Assembly (NCBI GenBank): GCA_025200525.1
Contig: CM045761.1
Location: forward strand, 39,874,190 to 39,938,189
Source of the DNA: Camellia lanceoleosa
Lineage: Eukaryota; Streptophyta; Magnoliopsida; Ericales; Theaceae
Direction: 5' to 3'
DNA: 64,000 nt
The position numbers and the translations under genes are program-made. The notes under the pieces are model-generated. The model had not been told where the DNA came from and made no database searches. It saw only the letters and a list, made by a program, of their open reading frames with translations. How positions within the stretch are numbered: the first letter of the stretch is position 1; each line of letters starts with the position of its first letter. Positions 50,808-62,230 of this stretch are shown one piece after another.

Positions 50808-51200
50808 GGTAGTGCTACGTAGCTCGAAACCCGTGGCTCGAGTTTTGGCTCGACACCAAAATGACGTCGTTTTGGTGTCCATTTTTTTTCTTTTTTTCTT
50901 TTTTCCGTGTTTTGTTGCAGAACAAAGAGGAAGAAGTTGCAGAACGAAGAAGAAGAAGAAGAAGAAGAAGAGAAGGGAGAAGGAGGAGGAGGAGGAGGAG
51001 GAGGAGGAAGGAGGAAGGAGGGCCATAAAATCGGTGAAGGAGGAGGCAGTGGTCATGCTGCGATTGCGACTTCATGACGCTGACGATCGGCGACAGTCTG
51101 ACGGCGGCCTCCTCCTTCTCTTCTCTCTCTCCCTTCTCTTTCTCCTCTCCCTCTTTCGAGCCATTTCGAGCTTTTGGTGTCGAGCTACGGCTCATTTCCG
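50808..51200. mobile_element. TIR element 2 (GGCTCGAA family)
   Basis: Left end GGTAGTGCTACGTAGCTCGA; right end inverted GGAAATGAGCCGTAGCTCGA. Contains AAATGACGTCGTTTTGG and GAAGAAG/GGAGGAGG repeats like element 1. The flanks ATAGTTAA (50799-50806) and ATAGTTTA (51201-51208) look like a degenerate target duplication. Ser-rich and Glu/Arg-rich open frames on both strands come from the GAAGAA repeats and are not genes. Confidence 0.62.
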
Positions 51201-51212
51201 ATAGTTTAAATA

Positions 51213-51990
51213 GAAGAATAATGTTTGAGGGTCCGAAATGCTTGGCTCGAATGTGACTCGAAATTTTCTTTTTCCCAACATTTTTCTTTCTCTTTTTCCT
51301 CTGTTTTCTCTCAATGAAACAGACAGCATTTCTGATGAATAAGAGAAGGGAAAGGTAGAGATGGGTGGATGGGTGGATGGAAGAGAAGAAAGAGAGAGGG
51401 AGAACAGAGACAGAGAGAGAGTCGGAATGGATGTTGATGAAGGATGTTGATGAAGATGTTCAGATTTTTCTGTAGATTTTTTTCAGCAACATCATGTTCA
51501 GATCTGACTGAAATTCGTTTTGATGTTTTTTTTTTTTCTGCGTTTTTTTGCAGATTTTTCTAAACTCGTTGGGTCTACAGATCTTGTTCATCATCAAAAT
51601 GGATGTTGATGAAGATGTTCATGTTGTTGATCAAATTATAATCTACTTAAGCTCCGCTAGTTTTGAGCTTTCAAATCAACATTTTGTTCATCATCCTTTC
51701 CAGGCGAATTAACATCTTCATCAACATCAACTCGTTGGGTCTGCAGATTCTTTGACATCAAGAACAAAAAAAATTAGAAAAAAAAAATCAGAAATTATTT
51801 ATCAAGATCTGTTTGTTTGTGTTCCCAAGCTCTTCTTCTTCCTCTGTTTCTCTTCTTCTTCTTTCTTCATTTTCTTCCTCCTCCGTTCTTCTCTCCTTTG
51901 AGTTCTGACCAAAAAAAAAAAAAAAAGTAGGTGCCAAAACGTCGAGCCATTCGAGCCGAAAGTGATTCGGGCTACCTACCAGAACTCTAA
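51213..51990. mobile_element. Candidate TIR element 3 of the same family
   Basis: Left end GAATAATGTTTGAGGGTCCG, then GGCTCGAATGTGACTCGAAA. The right side, read inverted, has TTCGGCTCGAATGGCTCGACG near 51940-51965. The left block resembles that of element 4 at 51999, so the four elements are related. The borders are approximate. The interior holds diverged repeats of gatgttgatgaagatgttca. Confidence 0.42.
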
Positions 51991-52011
51991 ATACAATATG
52001 AATAATGTTTG

Positions 52012-52139
52012 GGGCCCTAAAAAACGCGGCTCAAATGACTCAAATTGAGTAAAACAACGTCATTTTGTGTTGTTTTGTGCCAAAAACGACACAATTTTGA
52101 TCAATTTGAACCATTTGAGCCACGTTTTTTAGGGCTCTC
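52012..52139. mobile_element. Short near-palindromic MITE (element 4)
   Basis: About 128 bp. Left GGGCCCTAAAAAACGCGGCT, then CAAATG; right inverted GAGCCCTAAAAAACGTGGCT, then CAAATG, so almost the whole element is a hairpin. The centre has AACAACGTCATTTTGTG. The target duplication is unclear. It ends about 30 bp before the duplicated kinesin leader. Confidence 0.7.
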
Positions 52140-52167
52140 TACTAGTATTGATACAATATATAGGGAT

Positions 52168-52406
52168 AGGGCTAATTCGGTCAAATAAACGAAAGCTGAA
52201 TTTAAAATCACACAGACCGTCCGATCTACAATTGTCAGATAATAGACGATGGATCAAAAGAATGAGATCGGCTCCCAAATTTCAAATCTCGTTCCCATCC
52301 CGCTCTCGTTCAGAATTCAGAGAGAAAGAGAGAGAGAATCGTGGCTGGATCTTCAAAAACAACGTAACAGTAGTGTGTTCGATTCTCTCACTTGGGTCGT
52401 TCGAAA
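52168..52406 (+). promoter_or_regulatory. 5' leader/proximal promoter of kinesin copy B
   Basis: Matches 18838-19151 from GGGCTAATTCGGTCAAAT to the start codon, with a shorter GA tract and substitutions. The upstream boundary of similarity lies immediately after MITE element 4, marking the left end of the duplicated block. Confidence 0.5.
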
Positions 52407-52472
52407 ATGTCTGGTCGCCCTGAGAAAGAGAAAGGCGTCAATGTTCAAGTCCTTCTTCGTTGCAGGTACCAA

Positions 52473-52507
<35 letters not shown>

Positions 52508-53188
52508 ATATATATATAGATAAATATATGTATGCATACATACATATAAACCAGTGTAAGCATCTGTATTTTTAGGCGTTAGGGTTTTTCTGGTTGTGAA
52601 TCGCTAATCTAATTTTTCTTCACAAATTTCGTTATTTTTATTGAGATTGTTGCAGAATATTGTTGACAATTGTGTGAATTTATCTAATTTATGATTTATG
52701 ATATATGTTTGTTTGTTTTCAGGCCATTTAGCGAAGAAGAGTTGTAGAGAAATGCACCACAGGTGGTGACTTGCAATGAGTACCAGAGGGAAGTCGCAGT
52801 TTCTCAGAACATTGCTGGGAAACACATTGATAGGGTTTTCACGTTCGACAAGGTATTTTATTTGAAAAAGGTTTTTTTTTAATGCTAAATTTAGTTACTT
52901 TGATGTAAATTGTAGATGAGATTTTCTGTAGTAGTTCATTTGATAACTTATAGGCAGAGTGGGCAATTTGTTTCTTGTTCTGTTTTGGTATCGCTTCATG
53001 TCTGGAAGAGAGGTTTTTCAATATGAAGTGTGAATATGGTGTTTTTTTCAGCATTTTACTTTGAAAGACAGCTTTTTAAGTGTCTTGGAAAGTCAAATAT
53101 AAGAGAGTAAGGCTGATAGCATACAAAAATATTGGGGCAAGGAAATTATGTATCAAGTGAAGTTTAACATTATGTTTTTGGACTGTTA

Positions 53189-53410
53189 GGAATCCGTAAC
53201 ACCTAATTAGGATTAGTGAAATGCAAAATACCAAAACAAACGAATACACAAGAAAGATAAATCACATGTACACACAAATAATGCAAGGTTTACGTGGTTC
53301 ACTCCAAAACTGGGGTTACGTCTATGATTGTCGTGATTTTCACTATGATCAGAAAGGTTACAAGAGATTACAATGATAGCTGCTCCTTTCAACTATATAT
53401 ATATATACCT
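53189..53410. mobile_element. Possible copia LTR fragment in intron 2 of copy B
   Basis: The segment from taggaatccgtaacacctaa to the (TA)n before 53410 contains caaggtttacgtggttcact and gggttacgtctatg, phrases common at the ends of plant copia LTRs. Copy A lacks it. No complete ends were found. Confidence 0.35.
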
Positions 53411-54794
53411 AGAAAATTAGGGCAACATGTCACAAGTTTGAATATACCATGGATTTACTCTAAAACATTTGGGTTATTTGCGGTCAAGTGGTTAGTGTCT
53501 GATACTTATCAGTCATGTTACATGCACTCATGTACGGGTGTTGGCTGCGGGTGCGGGGGCATATCATCTAGAGGTCGGACACTTTAAACATCAAATATAA
53601 GGATACGTGGACTTGGCAAAAAAATGATTATATTTTTAACCTAACATGTGAGACAAAATGGTGTTACGGTGTCAAAAAAGCATTTTACTCATTTTATAGT
53701 AATTATACAACAATATACATATATAATGATAGTGTTTAATACAGATATATGTGAAGTGTCCAATCCAATGAAAAGTGTCGGACACATATCTCACATCCGT
53801 GTCCAAGTGTCTAAGTGTCTGAAACGGGTATTTGATTTTTTTTGATAACATAGCTTATTAGAGGATTCACACTACCCCAACACTAACTTGTAATGATCTT
53901 TGAGTTATATACTGGCATTAATTCATGTACCATATAGGTTTTTGGCCCTTCAGCTCAGCAAAAAGATCTTTATGATCAAGCAGTTGTTCCTATTGTTAAT
54001 GAAGTTCTGGAGGGTTTCAATTGTACCATTTTTGCCTATGGACAAACTGGCACAGGAAAAACTTACACCATGGAAGGAGAATGTAAGAGGTCGAAGGTAC
54101 TTTGTTGTTTATGTGGTTAGTAACTTAGTTTATGTTTAAGTTTGCTATACTTACTCATTTCAAGTACTGATGCCATGTCTATATTTTGTGACAGAGTGGA
54201 CCTAATGGAGACTTGCCTCTGGAAGCAGGTGTCATACCTAGAGCCGTGAAGCAAATTTTTGACACATTGGAGAGTCAAAATGCAGAATACAGTGTTAAAG
54301 TTACTTTCTTAGAATTGTATAATGAGGAGATCACTGACTTGCTTGCCCCTGAGGAGATATCCAGAGTTGCGTTGGAGGATAGGCAGAAAAAACAGTTGCC
54401 TCTCATGGAAGATGGGAAAGGTGGTGTTCTTGTAAGAGGATTGGAGGAGGAAATTGTAACGAGTGCTAGTGAGATTTTTACGCTACTTGAAAGGGGGTCT
54501 GCAAAGCGTCGCACCGCAGAAACTCTATTAAACAAACAATCAAGGTTATTATTCTTTCATTGCCTTTGTAGTCATAATCAGAATCCAATCTCCTTGTTTG
54601 TTAACATATTTTGTTTCTCAGTCGGTCACATTCCCTTTTTTCCATAACCATACACATCAAAGAAGCAACCCCAGAAGGTGAAGAACTTATCAAATGTGGC
54701 AAACTGAATTTGGTTGATTTGGCTGGTTCAGAAAATATTTCTCGTTCTGGTGCTAGGGAGGTATTTTGACATCTACATTTACTGTAAAAGCTGA

Positions 54795-54945
54795 ACACAA
54801 GAATTTGGTAATTAAATTAAGATAAATCATGTTATTTTCAAGTTACAGCAAGCTAATTAGCCCAGTGGAATTGCCTGCCAATCTTGTTCGGAGATTGCAG
54901 GCTACGAGCCCAGCCTATGGCCTGACTTTGGGGCTACAAATGACA
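54795..54945 (+). mobile_element. Candidate tRNA-derived (SINE-like) insertion in intron 5 of copy B
   Basis: Copy A's intron 5 lacks about 150 bp here. The extra DNA holds a TAGCCCAGTGG block (like a pol III A box) and GCAGGCTACGAGCCC about 35 bp later (like a B box GGTTCGANNCC with changes). There is no A-tail or target duplication that I can defend. Confidence 0.33.
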
Positions 54946-57017
54946 GAAAAACATCTTTTTAGTTAATTTTGTTTTTCAGTCTTGTCTTTTTACTTTGGTA
55001 AAATTCGGTAATGAATTTGTTATATTTGTCTTTTTTGTTTAATATGAGTGTATATTTCCTAGGGTCGTGCAAGAGAGGCAGGAGAGATAAACAAAAGCTT
55101 GCTAACTCTCGGACGAGTTATTAATGCTCTTGTGGAGCATCTTGTACATGTCCCCTACAGGTTAAAGTTGTTTTCATTAGATCTTTGGCTTGTTTTTATA
55201 TCTTTTCCAGATTTTTTCCCCTTCTCAATTATGTACTTACTATGCTAAATCGGAATGTAGGGATAGCAAGCTCACCCGTCTGCTTCGTGATTCGTTGGGT
55301 GGAAGAACCAAGACATGCATTATTGCCACAGTATCGCCTGCAGTCCATTGTCTGGAGGAGACCTTGAGTACACTGGACTATGCACATAGGGCAAAACATA
55401 TTAGAAATAAGCCTGAGGTTGATATTGGAATCTTATTGTTTTCAAGAGTTTGAGTGCATTTCTAAGAAATAAGCCATAGGGTGGGGGAACAAAATCTTAA
55501 TTTTTAAACTCATCAAGTGCTGGCATTATCTCTTAGTTGAAAATGTATGAGAATGTTGTACCATGTTGCTAGTAATTCCTTGGATGAAAGTACTGTAAAT
55601 GCTTTAATTTCACAAAGCACCAGTCTATGAAGAGCTCGTCATGGATGGGTGGAATGTACCTTTGTCATATTTCTGTTGGCATGGATTACCTTGTGTTGTT
55701 GATCTTGATGGTCTTAACGAATGGGCCTTTGCATTTAAGTATTTAAACATAATTTTGGTTTATTATTATTTTAATTTTTAATTTTTAAACGCTTTTTTGT
55801 TTTTGTAGGTCAACCAGAAAATGATGAAATCAACTCTTATAAAGGATCTTTATGGTGAAATTGAACGACTTAAGGCAGGTATAAACTTTTTGGATTCCTG
55901 TTTTTGATAAAGAGATACTTCTACCTTCAATTACTTATTCCAGGTATATTTTTTTTAGTGAATTTTCTATTCTTTAATCCTTCCTCACTATCCAGAGGTT
56001 TATGCTGCACGTGAGAAAAATGGTGTCTACATACCAAAGGAACGATACTATCAGGAGGAGAGTGAAAAGAAGGTACTCCACTGGTCTCATCATTTGTGAT
56101 TTTCTTTCACTGTTTAAGCATCACTCTACTTCGATACTTATACAATCATTCAATCTTACTATTGACCATTAATAGACTCAAAAATGTGCTAATCAGATCC
56201 ATTCGCTGTTGTTATGGTTGACTATTCAGCAAATTATTTTATTTTATTTTTTATGGTAGCTTCTTAGTACAAGGGTTGAACCGTCCCTGATTTGACAAAT
56301 CATTTTTGATATATGTATCCCTCATCGTTCTATCATTGATTTCTGAAGTCTATTCATCTAACATTCACCTCTAATCTTGTATATTCTTTCTTCATGTTTA
56401 GGCAATGGCGGATCAGATTGAACAAATGGAAGTTACAATAGAAACCCACCAGAAGGTCCATTTAATTTAAGCAACTGTAAAAACAATAGAATTTGGTCTG
56501 CTATGTGATTGTGTGATAATTTGTTTCACCTCACATGCTTAATTTGCTATGACCAGCAACTTGAGGAATTACAAGATAAATTCGATGATCAGGTTAAAAA
56601 ATGCTCTGATATAGACAACAAACTTGATGCTACCCAGGTAAGTTCTATCTGTATGTGGTTATGTATGGTTTTAGGATTCATCCTTAGGTTCTTATCATGT
56701 GATTGAAAGTTTTGTAGAAAAACTTGAACCAAACAAGCAAATCGTTGGCCAGCACTGAAGAAGAGTTAAGGAGATGCCAGTATGCTCTCAAGGAGTGTGA
56801 TTTTATTATCTCTGAGCAGAAAAAAGCAGGTATGCTTGATTATTTATGTTGTTAGAATTTCTTTGCTAGCTCCATCATAATGTTGGTGAATAATTGAAAC
56901 AGAAAATGCATTGGCCCATCAAGCAAGTGTCTTGCGGTCTGACTTGGAGAAATCTCTGCAGGATAATGCTTCTTTATATTTGAAAATTGGTATGTAGTGT
57001 CGGTTTTAACCTATTAA

Positions 57018-57175
57018 TGTTGTGTTTGGTTGGGGATTTCAGGAGGGATTTGGAAAGGGAAATGAAAAAAATAGGTGAAATATGAATAAAGATATACCTA
57101 AATTTCACCTAGTTTCACACGCCTTTTCTCTTTCTCTTCCAAATCCCTCCTCAAATCTCCCAACCAAATACAACA
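57018..57175. mobile_element. Tourist-like MITE in intron 13 of copy B
   Basis: 158 bp. Left TGTTGTGTTTGGTTGGGGAT; right inverted TGTTGTATTTGGTTGGGAGA, with matching ggagggatttggaa blocks inside. Flanked by TAA (57015-57017 and 57176-57178). Copy A (24546-24626) has the same intron without the insert, so the empty site is seen directly. Confidence 0.82.
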
Positions 57176-60100
57176 TAAGAGTATTGATTGCTGTCATAAA
57201 TTCCTGACTGGTGCTATCTGGTGTGATTTTGTGTAGAAAGAGAAGACAAACTGAATGCTGATAACAGGTCAGTTGTGAATGGTTTCCGAACTGATCTTGC
57301 GCAGCAACTAGGCTCCCTTTGTAATACAGTAGCAAAGTCGATGTCTCGACAAAGTGAACACCTTCAGTGCATTGAGAAACATTGTCAATCCTTTTTGGAC
57401 ATACACAATAAGGTATTTCTGAATTTGTTGCAGATTTTGTTATTGTACACCCCTCCCTCCCCCCTCTACATATGTTAATCTTGCATTACTATATTTTAAT
57501 TTGATACCAGCTTATAAGTACTTGTTTTGCACGAGATTGAGTTTCAACACAATTGATTTTAACAAAATTCCTTTCATAGGCTGTCATCGATTTAAAGAAA
57601 AAGATGACTGCTTCGAGGGCAGTATATATTTCTCACATGGAGGCTGTGCAAAATGTTGTTTGCTTGCACAATGCGAGCTCTAATGCAGCTGTAGAGGAGA
57701 TTTCAGCTTCTGTTTCTTCTAATGTACATTCTATCGAAAAAGTAGGTGGCAGCAATTTCATTTTTTCTTTAATCTTATGATTTATAAAGCTGTTCATTAT
57801 ATTAGCATCATCGTTGTAGACAGTAATTTAATACATTTTACTTTTTGTTTTTTTCTTTTATTATTCTGGATTCAGTTTTTAGCTGCAGAGGCCGTTAAAG
57901 CAAATTCAATTTTTGATGATCTTCAAGGCACTCTGTCAACTCATCAAGGGGAAATGGCACATTTTGCCAGAGACCTTCGACAGGTTTGATTTAATTGTAT
58001 ATAATTTCATTTGAGCATATCTAGTTGCTTGCCATGTATAAATTTTTGTGGCATCTTTTGACAAATGGAGCCTGCAATTTCAACTTTGATCACTAATTTA
58101 CTTAAAAAACTTTCTGCAAATTCTGTAAATTGCATATGGAGGTTACTTAATAAGTTGATTTATGATTGAATTTGCAAGATTGTTCGACATTTTGTGTATT
58201 TTTCTTAAATGTCTTTTGCTGCTCGTGTTACTGTTATTAAAGCGAATGTATTTTTCAAATTTCTTATTATTCATCATGATTGTTGAATTGTACAGAGATT
58301 TCATGCAAGTATTGAGCAGTCCAAGAATATCTCGGAGTACACTCATGGATTTCTCCATCAGCTTATTGAACAGTCAAAAAATCTTCAAAGTCATGCAACC
58401 CAAGTTGATGAAATTCAGACGACAAGTATCGAAGAATTCGAAAAGGCTTATGCGGTACATTTTTAGATCTTTTGTGTAGAGTTAAAATGTTAGGATTTAT
58501 ATTTTTAACAGCTTAAGCTTTACATATGCAGGAACAATCAACATCAGATGCAGAGAAGCTTATTGCTGACGTGACCAACTTAGTTTCTAGTCACATTCGT
58601 CGCCAAAAAGAGCTGGTTTGTTTGGTGTCTTAACTACTCTTTGTGCTTTCATGCTTTTGTATTTTTCTCAGGAATGACCAACGCTTTGGCTAATAGGTGG
58701 ATGCACGGCTCATTCATCTCAAAGACACTGTTATAGGAAATAAGACATTTTTGGATGGGCATGTTTCCTCAATGGAGGGTATAACAACAGATGCAAAACG
58801 AAAATGGCAGGAGTTCTCTGTGCAAGCAGAGAATGATGCGAAAGATTGTGCTGATTTCTCTGCTGCCAAACATTGCCGTATGGAGTTACTTTTCCAGCAA
58901 TGGTAAGCAATGGCTGTTGCTGTGTTCTCTAATTTGATCCTATTGTGTCTATATTGTTTGCATGTTGACCTTTACTTGCCTCATTCCTTTTTGGTTGGTG
59001 ACCTTGTACTAATTCTGCTTTGGACAGTGACATTTGTATTATATTCTACTACTGGTTAACTTTGTTGCTTGTTCCTGTTTTGTCTTGACAGTGTAAACAC
59101 CGCTGAAACAGCTTCCAAGCATTGGAAAAGGACACATGAATCCGTCAATGAAATTGGCAGTCAAAATGTTTCGACATTAGTCTCCCTTGTCAGGTCAGTT
59201 GTGTTAGTTCTCACATTCTTTGTCAAGAAACAGAAGAATATTAAAATCTCAGTGCTCTGGCTTCTAATATTTGTGTTTTGCTCTGCTGCTAATGGCAACT
59301 TTGACATATGTGGAAGTAATGAATGTCTTTTTAGGTGAAAAGATTATAATTTGTTTAGTTTTGAATTATGGTTTTTGTGTTGGGTTTGCATAATGGCTGT
59401 GAAACTGTCACCATGTTATTGATTAATATGTAATTAAATTCCAAACCTTTTGGCTACAGTCCATGGCGTGAGTATTCAAATTGAGTGAATTCATCTTTTG
59501 TTCCAGGAATGTGTCTGATAGTAATGTGCAACATGATACTGAGATTGCTTTGGCAAGGGCGACAGTTGAAGAAGAAATGACAAAGAATAGTGAAGATATC
59601 ATTCAGCACTTTGATAGTGAGTGTTATTACAATCTTCACTTGTACAGTTTGTATGCTATCGTACACGTTTAATTATTGCCCATTTGTTTCCAATTTTGTT
59701 GTAATCATTTTGAAATGTACCTTGTTATGTTACACATATATCCTGAGTTTGGCTTTTGTCAAATGAAATCATTAAGTCCATGAACTCCATGACTTGGTTT
59801 ACAATTGTGCATCATTTCAATGATTGATTTACCGCTATGTTCTCGTGTCAATATGATTCAAAATGCCATCTAGGTAAATAAGTTACAGACGAATCACACT
59901 ACTGAGAATTTTTTAAAAGCCGAAGCCATGATTGCACTTTGTTTCTTTTTGAATTATTTTTTTCGTATAACCTCTTTTTGAAAAATCTGTTTCTAGCTGG
60001 CTAGCTTTTAGGAAATTTTCAACAATTATCTGCTGTTGCACAATATTGGGGAATTTTTGTATCTCCATAGGAAATTGGTCGTTCGTTAGGGTTTAAGGTT

Positions 60101-60366
60101 TCATCTAGTTTGTTGGATAAGAAGTCAATGTGGTCACACAGGGGACCTTGGATTGAATCTTACCTTTTCCCAGATTTGAAGGGAATTATGTTGTCTAGAA
60201 AGTTCTGAAGTATCTTAACAGTTTCTTCATAGTGCAGAGAAGGTGATTTTAATATAATCCTTTGCTATTTAGTGGTTCTAAGTGGTTTAGAAAAAGTGTA
60301 AACTAGATTTTTTTTTTAAGATTGGCTTATAAAGATTATTTTTTATTTGGTAAGTTGTGATAGTTA

Positions 60367-60597
60367 AGTCTCGTTTGGGAATAGGTTATTTTAGTAACTT
60401 TTTTGATTTTGGCTAAAATATAAGGTGAAAAAAAAAACTTATATTTTGGAATGATTTTTTGATTTTTTACGAAAAAATATGCAAAAAGTAGAGTGAAAAG
60501 GGAATCTTTGACTTTTTGATATAGGTTATAGGCTTTTTGATTTTTTTTAGTAACTTTTTGACTTTAAGGCTAAAATTATTACTTCCCAAACGAGGCC
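60367..60597. mobile_element. MITE in intron 21 of copy B, related to the 18.2-kb foldback
   Basis: Left AGTCTCGTTTGGGAATAG; right inverted GGCCTCGTTTGGGAAGT; flanked by TTA (60364-60366 and 60598-60600). The interior repeats actttttgattttt. The ends and interior phrases match those of the foldback at 18246-18790. Confidence 0.7.
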
Positions 60598-60667
60598 TTA
60601 ATCATCAACTTAAATCGATGCATTAAATTGAATGAAATGAGTTCAAATGTGTTCAGGTTTATCTATC

Positions 60668-60705
60668 AAAAAAAAAAAAAAAAAAAAAAAAAGAAAAAAA
60701 GAAAA
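60668..60705 (+). repeat. Poly-A tract
   Basis: About 38 bases, almost all A with a few G. Could be the tail of a retroposed sequence, but the sequence upstream shows nothing recognisable. Confidence 0.8.
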
Positions 60706-61191
60706 GAAAAGAGTTCAGGTTGGAGGGACCCTATTATCAGTCATAGCAATATATTTCACCCTTTAGTTTGGCTATTCTACTCATTTCGATGAATGAGCAA
60801 TGCTTCCCTACATTCACCTTCTTTGGTTGAACAATTGAAAGTAGTTTGAATTGAAAAAGTAAGAGTTAATGCTTCACTTAAATCTTTCACAGACTCTGTT
60901 TTAACATGAAACATGTTTGGGTTCAAATATATTGGACTTGATAAACATTTTTCTGAATGAACTTGGTTGAAATAATGCTGTTAAGTCTGATGGCTAAAAA
61001 GAACTACAGAATGGGAAATTCAGATATGAAGATGGAATTGAGCATTTAGTAATGATAACATAGAGAATTTGAACAAAAAGTAATGACTTCTCTTTGAGGG
61101 CAGAATGTGAGGAATTGTTTTTTTTTTATCTTTCGTGTATGATCCTAGAATTCTTGCCAGTCTGCCATGCCAAAGGGAGAAAATTATAGCT

Positions 61192-62230
61192 TGTTAGGTT
61201 TTATTCTTGGCAATCTCGTTTGACAAAACTCCTTTCAGTTGTACTTATTTTCACATTTTTATTTCAGTGAGGCTATGAGTTTATTAGATGCGAATTCAAC
61301 CCGAATCGTGCCTTACAGAGAAGTTTGTGGTGTTTAATTCTTTCAAGATTGCCACGGCCGACTATAGGGATCGAGCCGCCCATTAGGGTCCAGGCGGCGC
61401 CCTTGGTGAGTTCGGTAGCGCCAGGCAGGTTGAGGCGGCGCACCAAGCAAAATGCAAAAGTGCATTCAAAGTTGCTTGTCTGCTCGAGCGGACATTCCTC
61501 CGCTCGAGCGGAGATTGGTGAGTTCCAGAAGTATGTGTGTCTGCAAAAATACTGTGATCCGTGTTTTTACGCTCGAGCGTCGAAATCCCCGCTTGAGCGT
61601 ACATCTTGGTTTGGAACATATCATATAGTGTCCCCGCTCGAACGTCCATTCCCACACTCGAGCGGACCTCGCGATTTTAGATTCTATAAATTCGCATGTT
61701 GCTCTAAATTTAGGGTTTCACCTCCAGATCTTCTTCTTGGTTTCTAGGGTTTATATCTGGGGTTATTTTGCTAATTTTCTTTGATGTTTCATTGAGTATT
61801 CAACTCATGGTTTAAGGAGGATACATCAAAGGATTGTTTGTTCATTCTATAGAAAAGAGAGAATTGTTCTTCGGTGGATTTTGAAGAATTCGAGCCTGAA
61901 GCTTTGGTGGATTCTGGAGTGGCTCATCGTTAAGACAATTCCGAGGTGAAGACGGGGCTGGAAGAGGCACATAAGGGTTGGTTCAATTCAGGCGTGGATT
62001 CGCTAGGTAATTGAGAGTATACCTGTGTAATTCTTTTATATCTTCTTAGTGGATTGTTTTGTGACTGTTGCTCGTGATTTTTTTATCACAATTGGAGGTG
62101 CTCCAATTGTGGTTTTTTCACGTTAAAATCGTTGTGTCGATTTATCTTAATTGTTTGATTGTGATTGTTTTATTGCTTAAAATTGATACATAATCACAAA
62201 TCAATATCTAGCGGATTTCTAGATTTTTCA
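61192..62230 (+). mobile_element. Candidate solo LTR (copia-like) in intron 21 of copy B
   Basis: 1039 bp beginning TGTTAGGTTTTATTC and ending CTAGATTTTTCA. Flanked by TAGCT on both sides (61187-61191 and 62231-62235). It contains a TATA-like TTCTATAAATTCGC near 61682 and a ggttttttcacgttaaaatc block near 62110 that is typical of the R/U5 part of plant copia LTRs. Copy A lacks the whole region. The inverted ends are weak, so the borders are provisional. Confidence 0.5.
61480..61675. repeat. Second cluster of CGCTCGAGCG palindromes
   Basis: Six to seven copies or variants (CTGCTCGAGCGGAC, CGCTCGAGCGGAG, CGCTCGAGCGTCG, CGCTTGAGCGTAC, CGCTCGAACGTCC, CACTCGAGCGGAC), upstream of the TATA-like box of the candidate LTR. 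The sequence between the palindromes differs from that in the 34.6-kb cluster. Confidence 0.85.

Noticed and set aside
50748..51204. Overlapping Ser-rich and Glu/Arg-rich frames on both strands
   Set aside because: Generated by the GAAGAAG/GGAGGAGG tract of TIR element 2.
52741..52852. Alternative start in copy B after the stop
   Set aside because: No in-frame ATG lies between codon 28 and the P-loop, so restarting would remove the nucleotide-binding motif.
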